Shown here: in pieces, positions 35,758 to 45,065 of the stretch
Layout: every line of letters begins with the position of its first letter
How positions within the stretch are numbered: the first letter of the stretch is position 1
Assembly: GCA_037179335.1 (NCBI GenBank)
Contig: JAKZHN010000004.1
Coordinates: forward strand, 558,001 to 622,000
Direction: 5' to 3'
From: Cyclaneusma minus
Taxonomy: Eukaryota; Ascomycota; Leotiomycetes; Marthamycetales; Marthamycetaceae
Length of the DNA: 64,000 bases
Translations under genes and position numbers: made by a program
The notes under the pieces: model-generated
What the model was told of the DNA's origin: nothing
Databases searched by the model: none
Seen by the model: the letters and a program-made list of their open reading frames with translations, nothing else

Positions 35758-36370
35758 CGTGAGGGTGGGTTACCGCGGTGCGGTAAGGTGCGTGGAGGTG
35801 TTCGTGTTGGTGAGAGAGAGAGGTGTTGGCTTTGGGGTTGGTGAGAGGTGGTATGTGAAGTTTGTGAAGGTTTGTGAAGGCTGCTGAAGCTGTCCTGTGA
35901 GGTATAGGAGAGCGGTAGCCTGGAGCGGTACGGTGTCGAGGGACGATTATGCAGGGACCGCGCAGGTGTTGCAGCGTGGGAGCTTGGAAGCTCTCAAAGA
36001 TTTTCAGGGAAGCTGAGGACGCGCCTGCAGTGCCAAGACTTTGTGACGACGTCACAACTGACATGTGCTCCCCTTTCTTTCTTCCGCAACCAAACCGAGA
36101 CAAAGCATTTCTTTAATCGTCCAAGGCGATCCTCGAGTCACATCAATCACTCGCTGTCCAGTACGTTGAATTCATTTAGTATTGCTGGATTTAATTTGCT
36201 CGGTTTTCATTCTCTTCGCGACCCCGACGCCAAAGGGATTTAGCTAATAACCCACATACAGTAGTACCATTCTTCTTTTGAAGACTCGTCATGAGCCCCA
36301 AGTGCCCCTAATTCTATACAAGGGCGTTTTGATAAACTCCGAAAATCCCTCATTCTCATACCTTAGTCAT
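35758..36370. promoter_or_regulatory. Promoter of the phosphotransferase gene and 3' flank of SEC21
   Basis: No gene. Both neighbours lie on the minus strand, so the left part carries the promoter of the phosphotransferase gene and the right part the 3' end of SEC21. GTGAAGGTTTGTGAAGG direct repeats occur at about 35857-35885. Confidence 0.4.
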
Positions 36371-39337
36371 TTAAGCTACAGACCCAATGACCAGCGCAGC
36401 AACACCCTCCTCATCCGCACGAACCGTGATCTTGGTCGTGACCCCCGACTTGCTCGAGTACGCCATGCGGATGTTTGCAACCACCTTGCCGCCCGTGACT
36501 GTCTTGCCGAACAGCTTCAGTTGGTGCGTTGTGGTGTTAATAGGAACGTCGGTGCCCTCGAGCGGCTGCAGGGAGAGCGCCTTGGCGAGTTGTTCTGTGG
36601 CTTCTGTAGTATGTTTCAGCGCTGTATCAAAACGCTTGTGAGAAATGGACCATAGCATAACATACCTGCAATACTCTTGACACCGCTAAGTTGCAATGTC
36701 TCATCCGCCTCTTCTCCCGAAGCACCAACCTGCTCCCAGATGTGATTGAAGTTTCCTGCAAAAGCAGGCACCACGTAATCAGCACCAGTGAGCTCCAGAT
36801 CCTCAACTTGGTACTCGTCATCATATCCACTCTCTTCCGGCTCTCCAGTCGTAGGGTCAATCTCCTTGGTTGTGAACTTCAGAACATTGGTGAAGCTAGA
36901 GGCCGGGAATGTTGTCTCGCCGTTGGTCTTGCGGAATGATACATAGATAGTACCGGGCTCATCGGTCGCCAGTTTGGCGGCTGGGATAATAAAGTCTTCC
37001 TCGAGCTCGCCCTCTTCGGCTGGGGTGGCTACCACAGATACATCCTCCAGTACAGTGTCGGGAATGGTGTTCTTAACCTCGTACTGGAAGATAATATGCT
37101 CCTTGAAGACATGCTTGATCGCAGTAACGACATATTCGGTTTCTGGCTCGGTGAGTTCCACTACCGGCGAAGACTTGAGCAGCTTGCCGTAAGGCTTCAT
37201 TTCTGGGATCTGCAGCAGTTGCTGCTCGTACTTCTGGGCCGCAGCAAGTGCAGCAGCTCCAGCATCCGCACCAGCCGCCGCCGTTTTTGTGGGGCCGGTC
37301 TTGGGAGCCTTGAGGGCTGGGGTAGCAGTCGTCAACTTCTTCGTCCTGTCTTCGGCATTTGCCTGTTCCCTGGAAACGACTGGTACTGAAGAGATATCGA
37401 AGGGGGTCTCGAAAGTAGACTTGTCGTCTGCGGTCACGTACATGACCAATTGATGCTCGAAATATGGCAGAGTGAACATGCTTTCTGTATGATATTAGTT
37501 TTACTGATCGCTGCTTGTATATTGATGGAACGTACCATTCTTGATAAATCGGTCAGCCAGCTCGTCCGATTCGCTCATCAGTCGAAGGTTGAGAGCAGCT
37601 CGATCCCTCACTTCGTCATCAACGTCGTCGAGGCATCGAGTAAGGAGTACAGTAACACTGCGCTTGACCTCGGGGTCTTTTTGTCCAACACCGAATTTCG
37701 ACAATGCCGTAACAGCAGCTGCTCTAACAGTAGCATTTTCCAGAACGACACGGTTGTAGATGTATCGGATGTACTTGGTTGGCTGAGAAGTCTTTGGTCC
37801 CTCCAGACCCAACAAGTGCAAGATCCGGACTGCAAGCTTAGTAAACTCGCAGTCTTCGATGAACTCGCACAAGTGGGCTAAAGCATCTTCCTTGGACTCT
37901 GGGACGAACTTGATCAGGTCGAACATGCTCTCCACAACCGCACGCTTGAACTCATAACCTCCCTCATCTCTGAGTATTCCGCTAAGGAAAGCAAGCATGC
38001 CTGCCTGCTTGCTGGGGAACTTAAGACACAGTGTTCGGATAGCTTCCACAATTGTGATCTTGAATTCGTCCGTGATATCCGCCATAAACCCGGAAATTTG
38101 TTTCATTAAGCGGTCAACGCTAGCTTCGTTACCGGTCTTAAGGAGGGTCGTAATAGCGAATGTTGCGATGGACCGATTCGAGTTGGAAATAAGAAGTTCG
38201 ATGTCGGGATTGCAAGTATGTACAGCTTGAGGCTTGAAGGAGGCGAAGTTGTGGAGAATGCGAATAGCGGCGAATTTTGTGACTGCTCGAGGCGAGGTGA
38301 GGAAGAGTTGTAATGTGTGGATGGCTTGAGTGACTTCAGCATCCGTAACGTCTCGCATATCGCAAATTGCCTTTGCAGCCTCAAAGTTCACCATCTCGCT
38401 CTTGTGGTTGAGCCACTGGTCCAGCAGCTGCATCATAGGTCTGCGAAGTTGTGGGTCTTCTTCTGCGAGTGTCGCCGCCAACCTCACAAGCTGAACCGTA
38501 GCTGCTGGGTTCTTGACAGCACCTGCTGCTCCAAATTGCTGAACCATCTTGACCAATGCCATTCTGTCGTGCATCCTCATCTGGTATAAGAGACCGATTG
38601 CGTGGTATTGTGCCATGGTGGAGTTATTTGGCATAACTGCACCCGACGAGCTGGAGAAGCCCAAGGAGAAGCCTCCTGATGATTTCGTGGAACTCGCAGC
38701 TTCTTGGGTTTCGCTTTGCCATCTGCGGACGACATCTCGGGCAATTGGGAGGAGGTGGTAGGAGGAAACAAGGGCGGCCGAGGAAACCGAGGGGTTCTTG
38801 TCGACGATTGCAGTCTTCATGACACGCTCGATACTCTGGACTGTGGTAGCCTAATCTCTGTCAATACATCAACACCCATAACTGCTGCCTTGACACTGAC
38901 ATCGATAATGCGGCATAGCGCACGAATGGCATTGGGTCTGTAGATGGCGTCGGTTCCTCCACCAGTATCTTTCATTATGGTGCTTGTGACCATAATAATA
39001 TCCTCGGCCGAATGTGCCAACTCCTTGATGACAAGGTGAACCATCTGCCGTAGACTCGCATCCTTGTTCTGGAAGAGCTTCGAGATGCCGAAGAAAAGGG
39101 TTGTAGCTTCGGTGGTAGGGAATTTCTCGCCGGTGTAGAGGAGGAGGGCGATTTTGGTCAGGAGAATTCGACATCTTCGAGGTTGAATGGGAGAGGAGTT
39201 GAAGAGACGAGCTGTGTTGTGGTTAGCTGGATTGGATGTTGAGTAGGGGGCGCATCCCCACCTTCTTGGAACACCGAGGTCCTGTCCACCCGCATGATGG
39301 CGGTATCCGCATCCTCGTCTTTCTTGCTGTAACTCAT
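36371..39337 (-). CDS. SEC21: Coatomer (COPI) gamma subunit
   Basis: Exons complement(39262-39337, 38901-39211, 37536-38850, 36666-37484, 36371-36603) give 917 residues, normal for the family. The N-terminal adaptin-like HEAT trunk contains conserved stretches such as TAIVDKNPSVSSAALVS and FEAAKAICD. It is followed by a Pro/Ala-rich hinge and a gamma-COP appendage sandwich with platform domain ending in the WEQVG and TVTGGKVVANIRM regions. The protein is part of the F-COPI subcomplex that recruits ARF and cargo for Golgi-to-ER retrograde vesicles. Introns are 50, 50, 51 and 62 nt with good borders; the 37536/37484 junction uses the upstream acceptor ATACAG to keep frame. Confidence 0.95.
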
Positions 39338-40220
39338 GATGCCTAATGGGTGTGCTCCCCAGCTTCACAAGTTGCAGAGGTGGGATGTTTCGGGGTGGGA
39401 TCTGGGCTACCTGTCTTCTGTAGTCGCGACGTCGCCAAATCGCACAAGTGCTGCTCTGATAGCCGATTGAGCTGCGCCAGGTGTTTTTTCCGCCTAAGGC
39501 CGCCAGCTGCCCCTCGATTACCAGTCCACACCGACTGGACTTCACGACATAAACAGAACATCGCCATTTTTGGACGCTATTTTATGGTCCGATACGCTGT
39601 AGAATTTAAACTAGCCCCGAGTACAGAGACGAAAAAGTTCAACTTATTATACAAAACTCTTAGTTACACGGTACTTGAAATTACTCGGGAGCTTCAAGTC
39701 ACTTGGAATACTCACAACTTCTAGGAATATCCACATCAATTCGGAATATTCCTAGTAATTCTTAATAGCAATTCGGAGTAGCATTTTGGGTTCTGAGTCA
39801 CCATTCTTGAATGGACTTGCAAAACACACCCTTTGGTTTTGTTGCACGTCGACGAACCCAAGATTCCGAGAAAGGGTCTCTTGTTGAATACGCGACCTGC
39901 TGAGGAAACCTTTACTGGACTGCCTCACAGACGCTGGTTATGATTACTGGATTGATTCCATTTGGTCTGAATAAATCCCAGTCTGTTTAACGAATATATA
40001 TGGCTCGGGTTTGTGGTTGTTTACAATCAACTACCGGGTGGGAGAATCGGCTTCTGGTCATGTTTCTTGTATGGCTCGGTAGTGGGTTTTCGAGGGACGA
40101 AGAGATGGCCTTCAAGTCTTTGGAGTGGGTTTCAATTACCTGGGAATAAGTCAAATAATCTCATGAAAATCCAAATTACTGGGAGTATACACAATTAACT
40201 GCAATATTCATGACGCTCCA
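39338..40220. repeat. Gene-free flank with degenerate ACTTGGAATATTCC-type repeats
   Basis: Between 39670 and 39785, and again at 40125-40200, short units of the form AATTACT(C/T)GGGA or ACTTGGAATA recur about every 18-24 bp. They are the most diverged members of the repeat family described at 41820 and 58130. No gene is supported. Confidence 0.5.
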
Positions 40221-40715
40221 AGGGAAAGAGATCCCCACACACAGGCTGACGCCTCCCCACACACAGGCAGATGGCCTATCTTTGAACAGCTATTTATTGG
40301 TATTAAAAAGGGAAATCCAAAATAATTTTTATAGTTTTAAAAAACCCGCTCAATTTTCTATAAATGCATACTATTTTCTTGCATTTAAAAGTGTGCTTTA
40401 AACGTTTAATATAGCATTGAAATTGTCGACTTTGAATCTTGCTTTGGCTTTGGTATAGCTGCTTTAAATTTAAAAACGCGCGCAGCCTTCCACACTCTTT
40501 TAAAAATCGACGATTTTAACGCTATATTAAACGTTTGAAGCATATTTTTAAATGCAAGGAAATAATATGCATTTATAGAGAATTGAGCGGGCTTTTAAAA
40601 TATCCAATAATATTTAAAAGAAATTAATTATAAATGGTTAAAATACTTGGTTTAAATACTTGGTTTTGCCTGTGTGTAGGGAGGCGTGAGGGTGTGTGTG
40701 GGGATCTCTTTCCCT
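40221..40715. mobile_element. 495-bp foldback (palindromic) MITE
   Basis: The ends AGGGAAAGAGATCCCCACAC and their reverse complement form about 49 bp TIRs containing the repeated box CCCACACACAGG. The internal arms also match in inverted orientation over roughly 95 bp at around 90% (the CCCGCTCAATTTTCTATAAA region near 40340 versus its reverse complement near 40590). The whole element could fold on itself around a central loop near 40433-40505. Most differences between arms are transitions. I find no clear target duplication and no coding capacity. Superfamily is not assigned. Confidence 0.85.
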
Positions 40716-41013
40716 CACAGAGAGAGACAAAGAGCAAATAAAGGACAGCAGCTCCTGGCCCAAAACTTCAATACCATTCATTCATTTATTATAATTTAAA
40801 AATTATAAAAAGAAATCGGGCCCTACTTTTTAACATTACATACATACTTTTATATACTATCCGCAAACCAGGACTTTTCGTGGTAGGGCCCCCAATCGGC
40901 CCAAAGGAAGGGGTGGGGGGGGTGTTTACACGAGGCAACACTTTAACACCAATCTGTGCACACACCACACTCACTGCAGTGTGCCCGAAATGCAAAAAGA
41001 TGCAAAAAGAGAT

Positions 41014-41097
41014 TTCCGATGCCGGGAATTGAACCCGGATCTACCCGGCGCTCTCTGGATTGAAAGCGGGCGATGCTGACCATTACACCACATCGGA
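41014..41097 (-). tRNA. tRNA-Glu (anticodon UUC) with a 12-nt intron
   Basis: Read on the minus strand, a 7 bp acceptor stem (TCCGATG/CATCGGA), D arm GTGT...GCAT, anticodon stem GCCCG/CGGGT and T arm CCGGG-TTCAATT-CCCGG all pair. The anticodon loop is C-T-TTC-A interrupted after position 37 by a 12 nt intron (bases 41049-41060 approximately), the canonical tRNA intron site. Without it the tRNA is 72 nt including the discriminator A. A run of five T in the 3' flank on the transcript strand is a Pol III terminator. Confidence 0.93.
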
Positions 41098-41663
41098 GTT
41101 GCTTGTTGATGGAAGAAAAAGATTTGTTTTGGGTTGAAAGAGATTTGTTTTGGGTTGAAAACGATTTTTTTTGGAAGGCTGGGCCAATTTTGGTGACCCT
41201 GCCAAAATGTTTGAGTGCTGGTGTGACCAGGACTTGAAGGGCGACCTTTTCGCGCAAAACACTGCTTACTATGCACACTCTTAACTCATTATTGGTGGAT
41301 GAGCTAGTATATAGAACAATAAAAGTACGAAGTAATAGCGGAGAGAATTCAAAATCTTTACAAATTAAGTTAGTCTACAAGAGCATTAATACTGCGCCGC
41401 CAACCCAGCATATACAGCTACTCTCAAGCCCGCAAAACCAAGTCGGTTGGGGGACTGAGTACCAGAGTTTGAAAATTTATAATTATACAAATATACCTCG
41501 GATTTCAAATACAGATATATGTTTGCAAGTGCCGGCTTTAAACTAGTAACGTAAGCTTTAATCCCTATCTGCAAATTATCCGATTCGCGGAATAATCGTA
41601 GGTGTCTGGAAATTTCCTATTAGGGATCAATTCAAATTTAATTAATTCAAAAAATATAAAGCC

Positions 41664-41757
41664 GCCATCAACAAGCAACTCCGAATTGGCATAGGGGTTA
41701 GCATCGCCCGCTTTCAATTCGAAAGGGTCCGGGTAAACCCGTAGGTCAGTTCTGCGG
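41664..41757 (+). pseudogene. Decayed tRNA-Glu copy with conserved 5' flank
   Basis: The segment repeats the 5' flank CATCAACAAGCAACTCCGA of the intact tRNA and keeps GCATCGCCCGCTTTCAAT of the anticodon region. The acceptor stem no longer pairs, and the intron and T arm are scrambled. It has the opposite orientation to the intact gene. Confidence 0.75.
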
Positions 41758-41819
41758 ATTGCTTCGTAATCCGCATCACTAACGCCCCCTCCCTCCCCCG
41801 GTGTTGGATTACACGGATG

Positions 41820-42060
41820 GGCGGCTCCTAATCATTTCGAATATTCCTCAACATCTGGAACGTTTCTTATCATCTGAAATGGCTCGAATCTCTTCGAATT
41901 TCCCTAATCACTTGGATTTCTCTACATAATTACTTTGAATGTCCCTAACCACTTGGAAATCCCCCAATTACTTGGGATTTCCCTGATTACTTGGAAGATT
42001 TCTAATCACTTGGAATTACTCCAAGTACTTGGGTTCGTCTTAGGTACTTTACCCAGTCGT
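41820..42060. repeat. Degenerate ~20-bp tandem repeat, CTAATCACTTGGAATTTCC type
   Basis: About a dozen units of consensus (C/T)TAATnACTTGGAATTTCC follow one another at 18-22 bp spacing between 41828 and 42045, with substitutions but a clear period. It belongs to the same family as the arrays at 55730, 58130 and 60420. Confidence 0.75.
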
Positions 42061-42073
42061 TCGCATTTCGAAA

Positions 42074-42135
42074 AATAATTGTTTAACTCAAAACAAATCC
42101 TTTTCTTCCATCAACAAGCAATTCCGAAAATTGAT
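42074..42135 (+). repeat. Third partial copy of the tRNA-Glu 5' flank
   Basis: The string CTCAAAACAAATCCTTTTCT leading into CATCAACAAGCAATTCCGA matches the 5' flank and first bases of the intact tRNA-Glu with C-to-T differences; homology is lost after the acceptor-stem start. Confidence 0.75.
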
Positions 42136-42602
42136 ATGGTACCAAAGACCCTGTAGTCCCTATGCATCAAGATGTATATGCAAGACTACTAGTCTGGGGC
42201 CTGCTATCCCAAGCAATTGCTTATTATTGGGGTAGTTCATATTTACTAAAGCGGTCTTCAATCACTAATGTAGGTAGTTTCTAAATATTTGGAATATATC
42301 CAGTAACTTGAGTAGTCATCCTAACGAGCGAGTCGCATAAGCTGGGTGCTTGCCTAAAGGGGACGATCCAATTTCTATTGCACGTTATAGTGAAATACTA
42401 CTCGACTAGCTGCGCTGGCGGCTGGCAACTGCTGATAGGCGGTCACTACATTAAACCACCTACCCTATCTTCTCAAGTTTGCCATCCTCCTCACGCGTTC
42501 GCTTCAACATCTTACGCGCCTCTAGCTTCCCCTCTGGCTTCTCATCCTCCACAACATCAGCATCATCAGCCACACATTCTCCTTCCGCCAACCTCGTGAG
42601 TC

Positions 42603-43262
42603 GTGAAGAGGTACTTCAGAAGCGCCGACACATCGAACGAGCCGAACAATTCATACGATCCGTCTGGCGAGGACAGCGGCAGCGACCACGCCCCCACGTC
42701 AGAATCCCTTCCCCGTCTCGCGCAAAGCCTTCTCGACGCCCTCCCAAAAACCGCAAGTAGGTCGCCGCGAAGCCGAAGCGACTCCCAGCTCGCGACGGAA
42801 AAACTAGTCGGGTCGCGAGCTACTGCAATCGGACTGTTCGAAACCTTGCGCTATCTTCGAAGATTCCGCCTCCTTACGTGATGTCGCTGCCATCAAAACC
42901 TCCATTCTCCTACTTCGCTCGGATGGCCCGCCGGCGTACGTGATATGCTGCGCTCTATTTTGGCAAGCATATTAACTGACCGGGTTTATAGTTTAGGTCG
43001 CTTTGCATCAACATCGTCGAGACCTTCCGCGCCCTACGACTCCAAACCATCAAGTCGGTTCCTTAGCGAAACTTCTCCCGCAGAACATGACCCGTCTATC
43101 CGTCGTCAACTCCGACAATCCGCTATCTCAAGACATCCTACCAGAACAACTGAAAGATGGAGCCGTCCCCGCCAGCCTCTTCACAATGGAAACAAAGCCA
43201 TCATGGCGAAAGCGTACGAGCTCGATCGGCGGAAACGCTGGTGCCCGCACCGACTGTCGGTA
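42603..43262 (+). pseudogene. Degenerate upstream copy of the GIY-YIG-type gene
   Basis: From about 42985 the sequence follows the gene at 43.6 kb: the FRSLxINIVE exon start after an intron (GTACGTGAT donor near 42927), then DNPLSQ and LPEQLK, then SIGGNAGART ending near 43255. The frame changes between these blocks and a TAG follows the first, so no continuous protein is possible. The part before 42900 has Ser/Asp-rich open frames that may be an N-terminal exon, and the GIY-YIG core seems to be missing. Confidence 0.55.
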
Positions 43263-44529
43263 GATTGCTCACATGCTTTCGCTACCTTTGGTGGCAATTC
43301 TTCCCTGCGAGAGCTGAATAGCATCCGTAAGCTAGAGTCCCCGAAGTCGACCAAGGCGCCCGGATGGTATCTGGCTGTAGTGACGGACAAAGAAGATCCT
43401 GACTATATCCTCCTCTACGTAGGCTAGTCCTTCAACGTAGAGGGGAGGGTCACCTCCCATGTCCAGCAATCTACGGACGGCTCCGGAAAACTGCACCGAG
43501 CAATGGTTGAGAAAGGGAGAAACGACCTTCTATCTGCTGGGGATGGTCAGACCTTTCCGGGAACAAGCTTGGCCGGCGGGCGTATGTGATCCTGTGCTTG
43601 ATTTTGATAAGCATATTTATTGACCGAATCCACAGTTCCGATCATTATGGATCAATATCGTGGAGGCATTTTGGACTCTGCGCCTGGAAACGTTGCAGAT
43701 ACGTTCGATATCGAAATTCCTTCCAGAGAGCTGGGCCCGTCTCTCCCTCGTCGGCGGCAACACCGACAATCCTCTCTCCCAGGGCGTATTGCCTGAGCAA
43801 TTGAAGGTCGGGGAAGTACTTGCGAATCTGTTTGCGACCGGGGATCCGGCCATCATGGCCAAAGCGTACGAGCTGTGTTCTATCGGCGGGAATGCTGGTG
43901 CTCGCACCAAGCGCCATGGCTCGAACAACTTCATCAAGGGATACGTGCGAGATGCGGATCCAAGCAAAGGGGACCTGGAATCGGTGCCGGTGTATTGCCT
44001 TCCGTGCAGTAAAAGCGGAATTGTTCTTCAGACTCTCAACACATACCCATCCTACGGTAGGGATGGGCAATATCTTGTGGACAACATGGAACGGCGTTGC
44101 AAGTTCCACGACAGGGCGATTTTCAAGCCCGTGGATCCGGCCCAGAAGTGGGCCTGGAAAGCCTTCTATGTGAGGAAATGTAAAGCGGCGGACGCAGAGA
44201 AAGAGCGGGAGGAGGAGGCGAAGTTGGCGAAGGAGGAATGCATGGGTGATATGGAGGATGAGGAGCCAAAGGGCGCGCTGGAGGAGGGCAAGACATTGAA
44301 ACGGAAGCGTGAGGAGGAGGAGGAGACCCAGCTGATGTCGTCAGAGAAGTTGCAGCCCAGGGAGTGCACTTTTGAGATGGCGTGGGAGTGGGAGCAGGCG
44401 GAGAGGAAGAAGGAGCGTGCTTTATCTGAGGAGGATGCTTTTCAAGAAGATCGAGCCGGAGGGATTGAGCTGTCTTATCATATCAGCGGCATAATATCTA
44501 CAAAGCATTGCAGAAAGCAGTTCATATAA
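43255..44529 (+). pseudogene. GIY-YIG-domain protein with one stop and one frame break
   Basis: A frame from 43255 carries a GIY-YIG-like start (PGWYLAVV...YILLYVG), then TAG at 43425-43427 exactly where the motif normally has Gln, then SFNVEGRVTSH, which matches the conserved R...H segment. The frame shifts by one at the GGG of 43515-43517. The frame after it (TTFYLLG) runs to the GTATGT donor at 43582, and exon 43636-44529 (298 codons) ends with an acidic/basic helical tail. A two-exon ORF starting at ATG 43459 remains open and could make a 338-residue protein lacking the N-terminal half of the domain. GIY-YIG domains are nuclease folds; the role of this fungal group is unknown. Confidence 0.6.
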
Positions 44530-45065
44530 TCGTAAGCAGGCTCTATCTAAGTAAGCCAGGCTTTATTCAATTACTCCTAGCTTTTTTCCTTCACTATGGA
44601 CTTCGACAATTTCTTACATCCGACGCTCGGCAAAGCCCCAGCACCCCAAGACTTGAGCCTTTCCTTCCATTCCAGTTCCCATGTTCCTCCACCATTCCAT
44701 TTCCTATTTTCCTTCCAGTCCAAGTCCAATCCAGTGATTTCCTTTTCCTCCCCTTCCACCCACAAGATGTATTCGAGATGACAGATACTACATATACAGC
44801 CGCTGTCCCACACGTAGAGACAATGGGATAAAAACGTGGAAAGCGAGAGATAAGAACAGAAAGGTTTAGGAAATACATAAGGATCGTCGTATAATGACCG
44901 TCAGTGGAAACGAGGATAAAGAATGCCCCCAAACGCCTCGCTCCACAAAGTCCACAACGATGGTGCGGCACACAAAGACACTTTGCAAGCTGCAGCTCAG
45001 GCGCTAAGCGACTCTGAGCCAGTCAATGTCTATCTATATGTCAGTTTTTTCGACAGCTGACCACT
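44530..45065. other. Convergent 3' flanks
   Basis: No gene. The stretch separates the convergent GIY-YIG gene and membrane protein gene and carries C/T-rich tracts at 44640-44760. Confidence 0.4.

Noticed and set aside
43459..44529. Treating the two-exon ORF from ATG 43459 as a complete normal gene
   Set aside because: The frame upstream of the GGG run carries the first half of a GIY-YIG motif, so this ORF is more likely the surviving 3' part of a broken gene.
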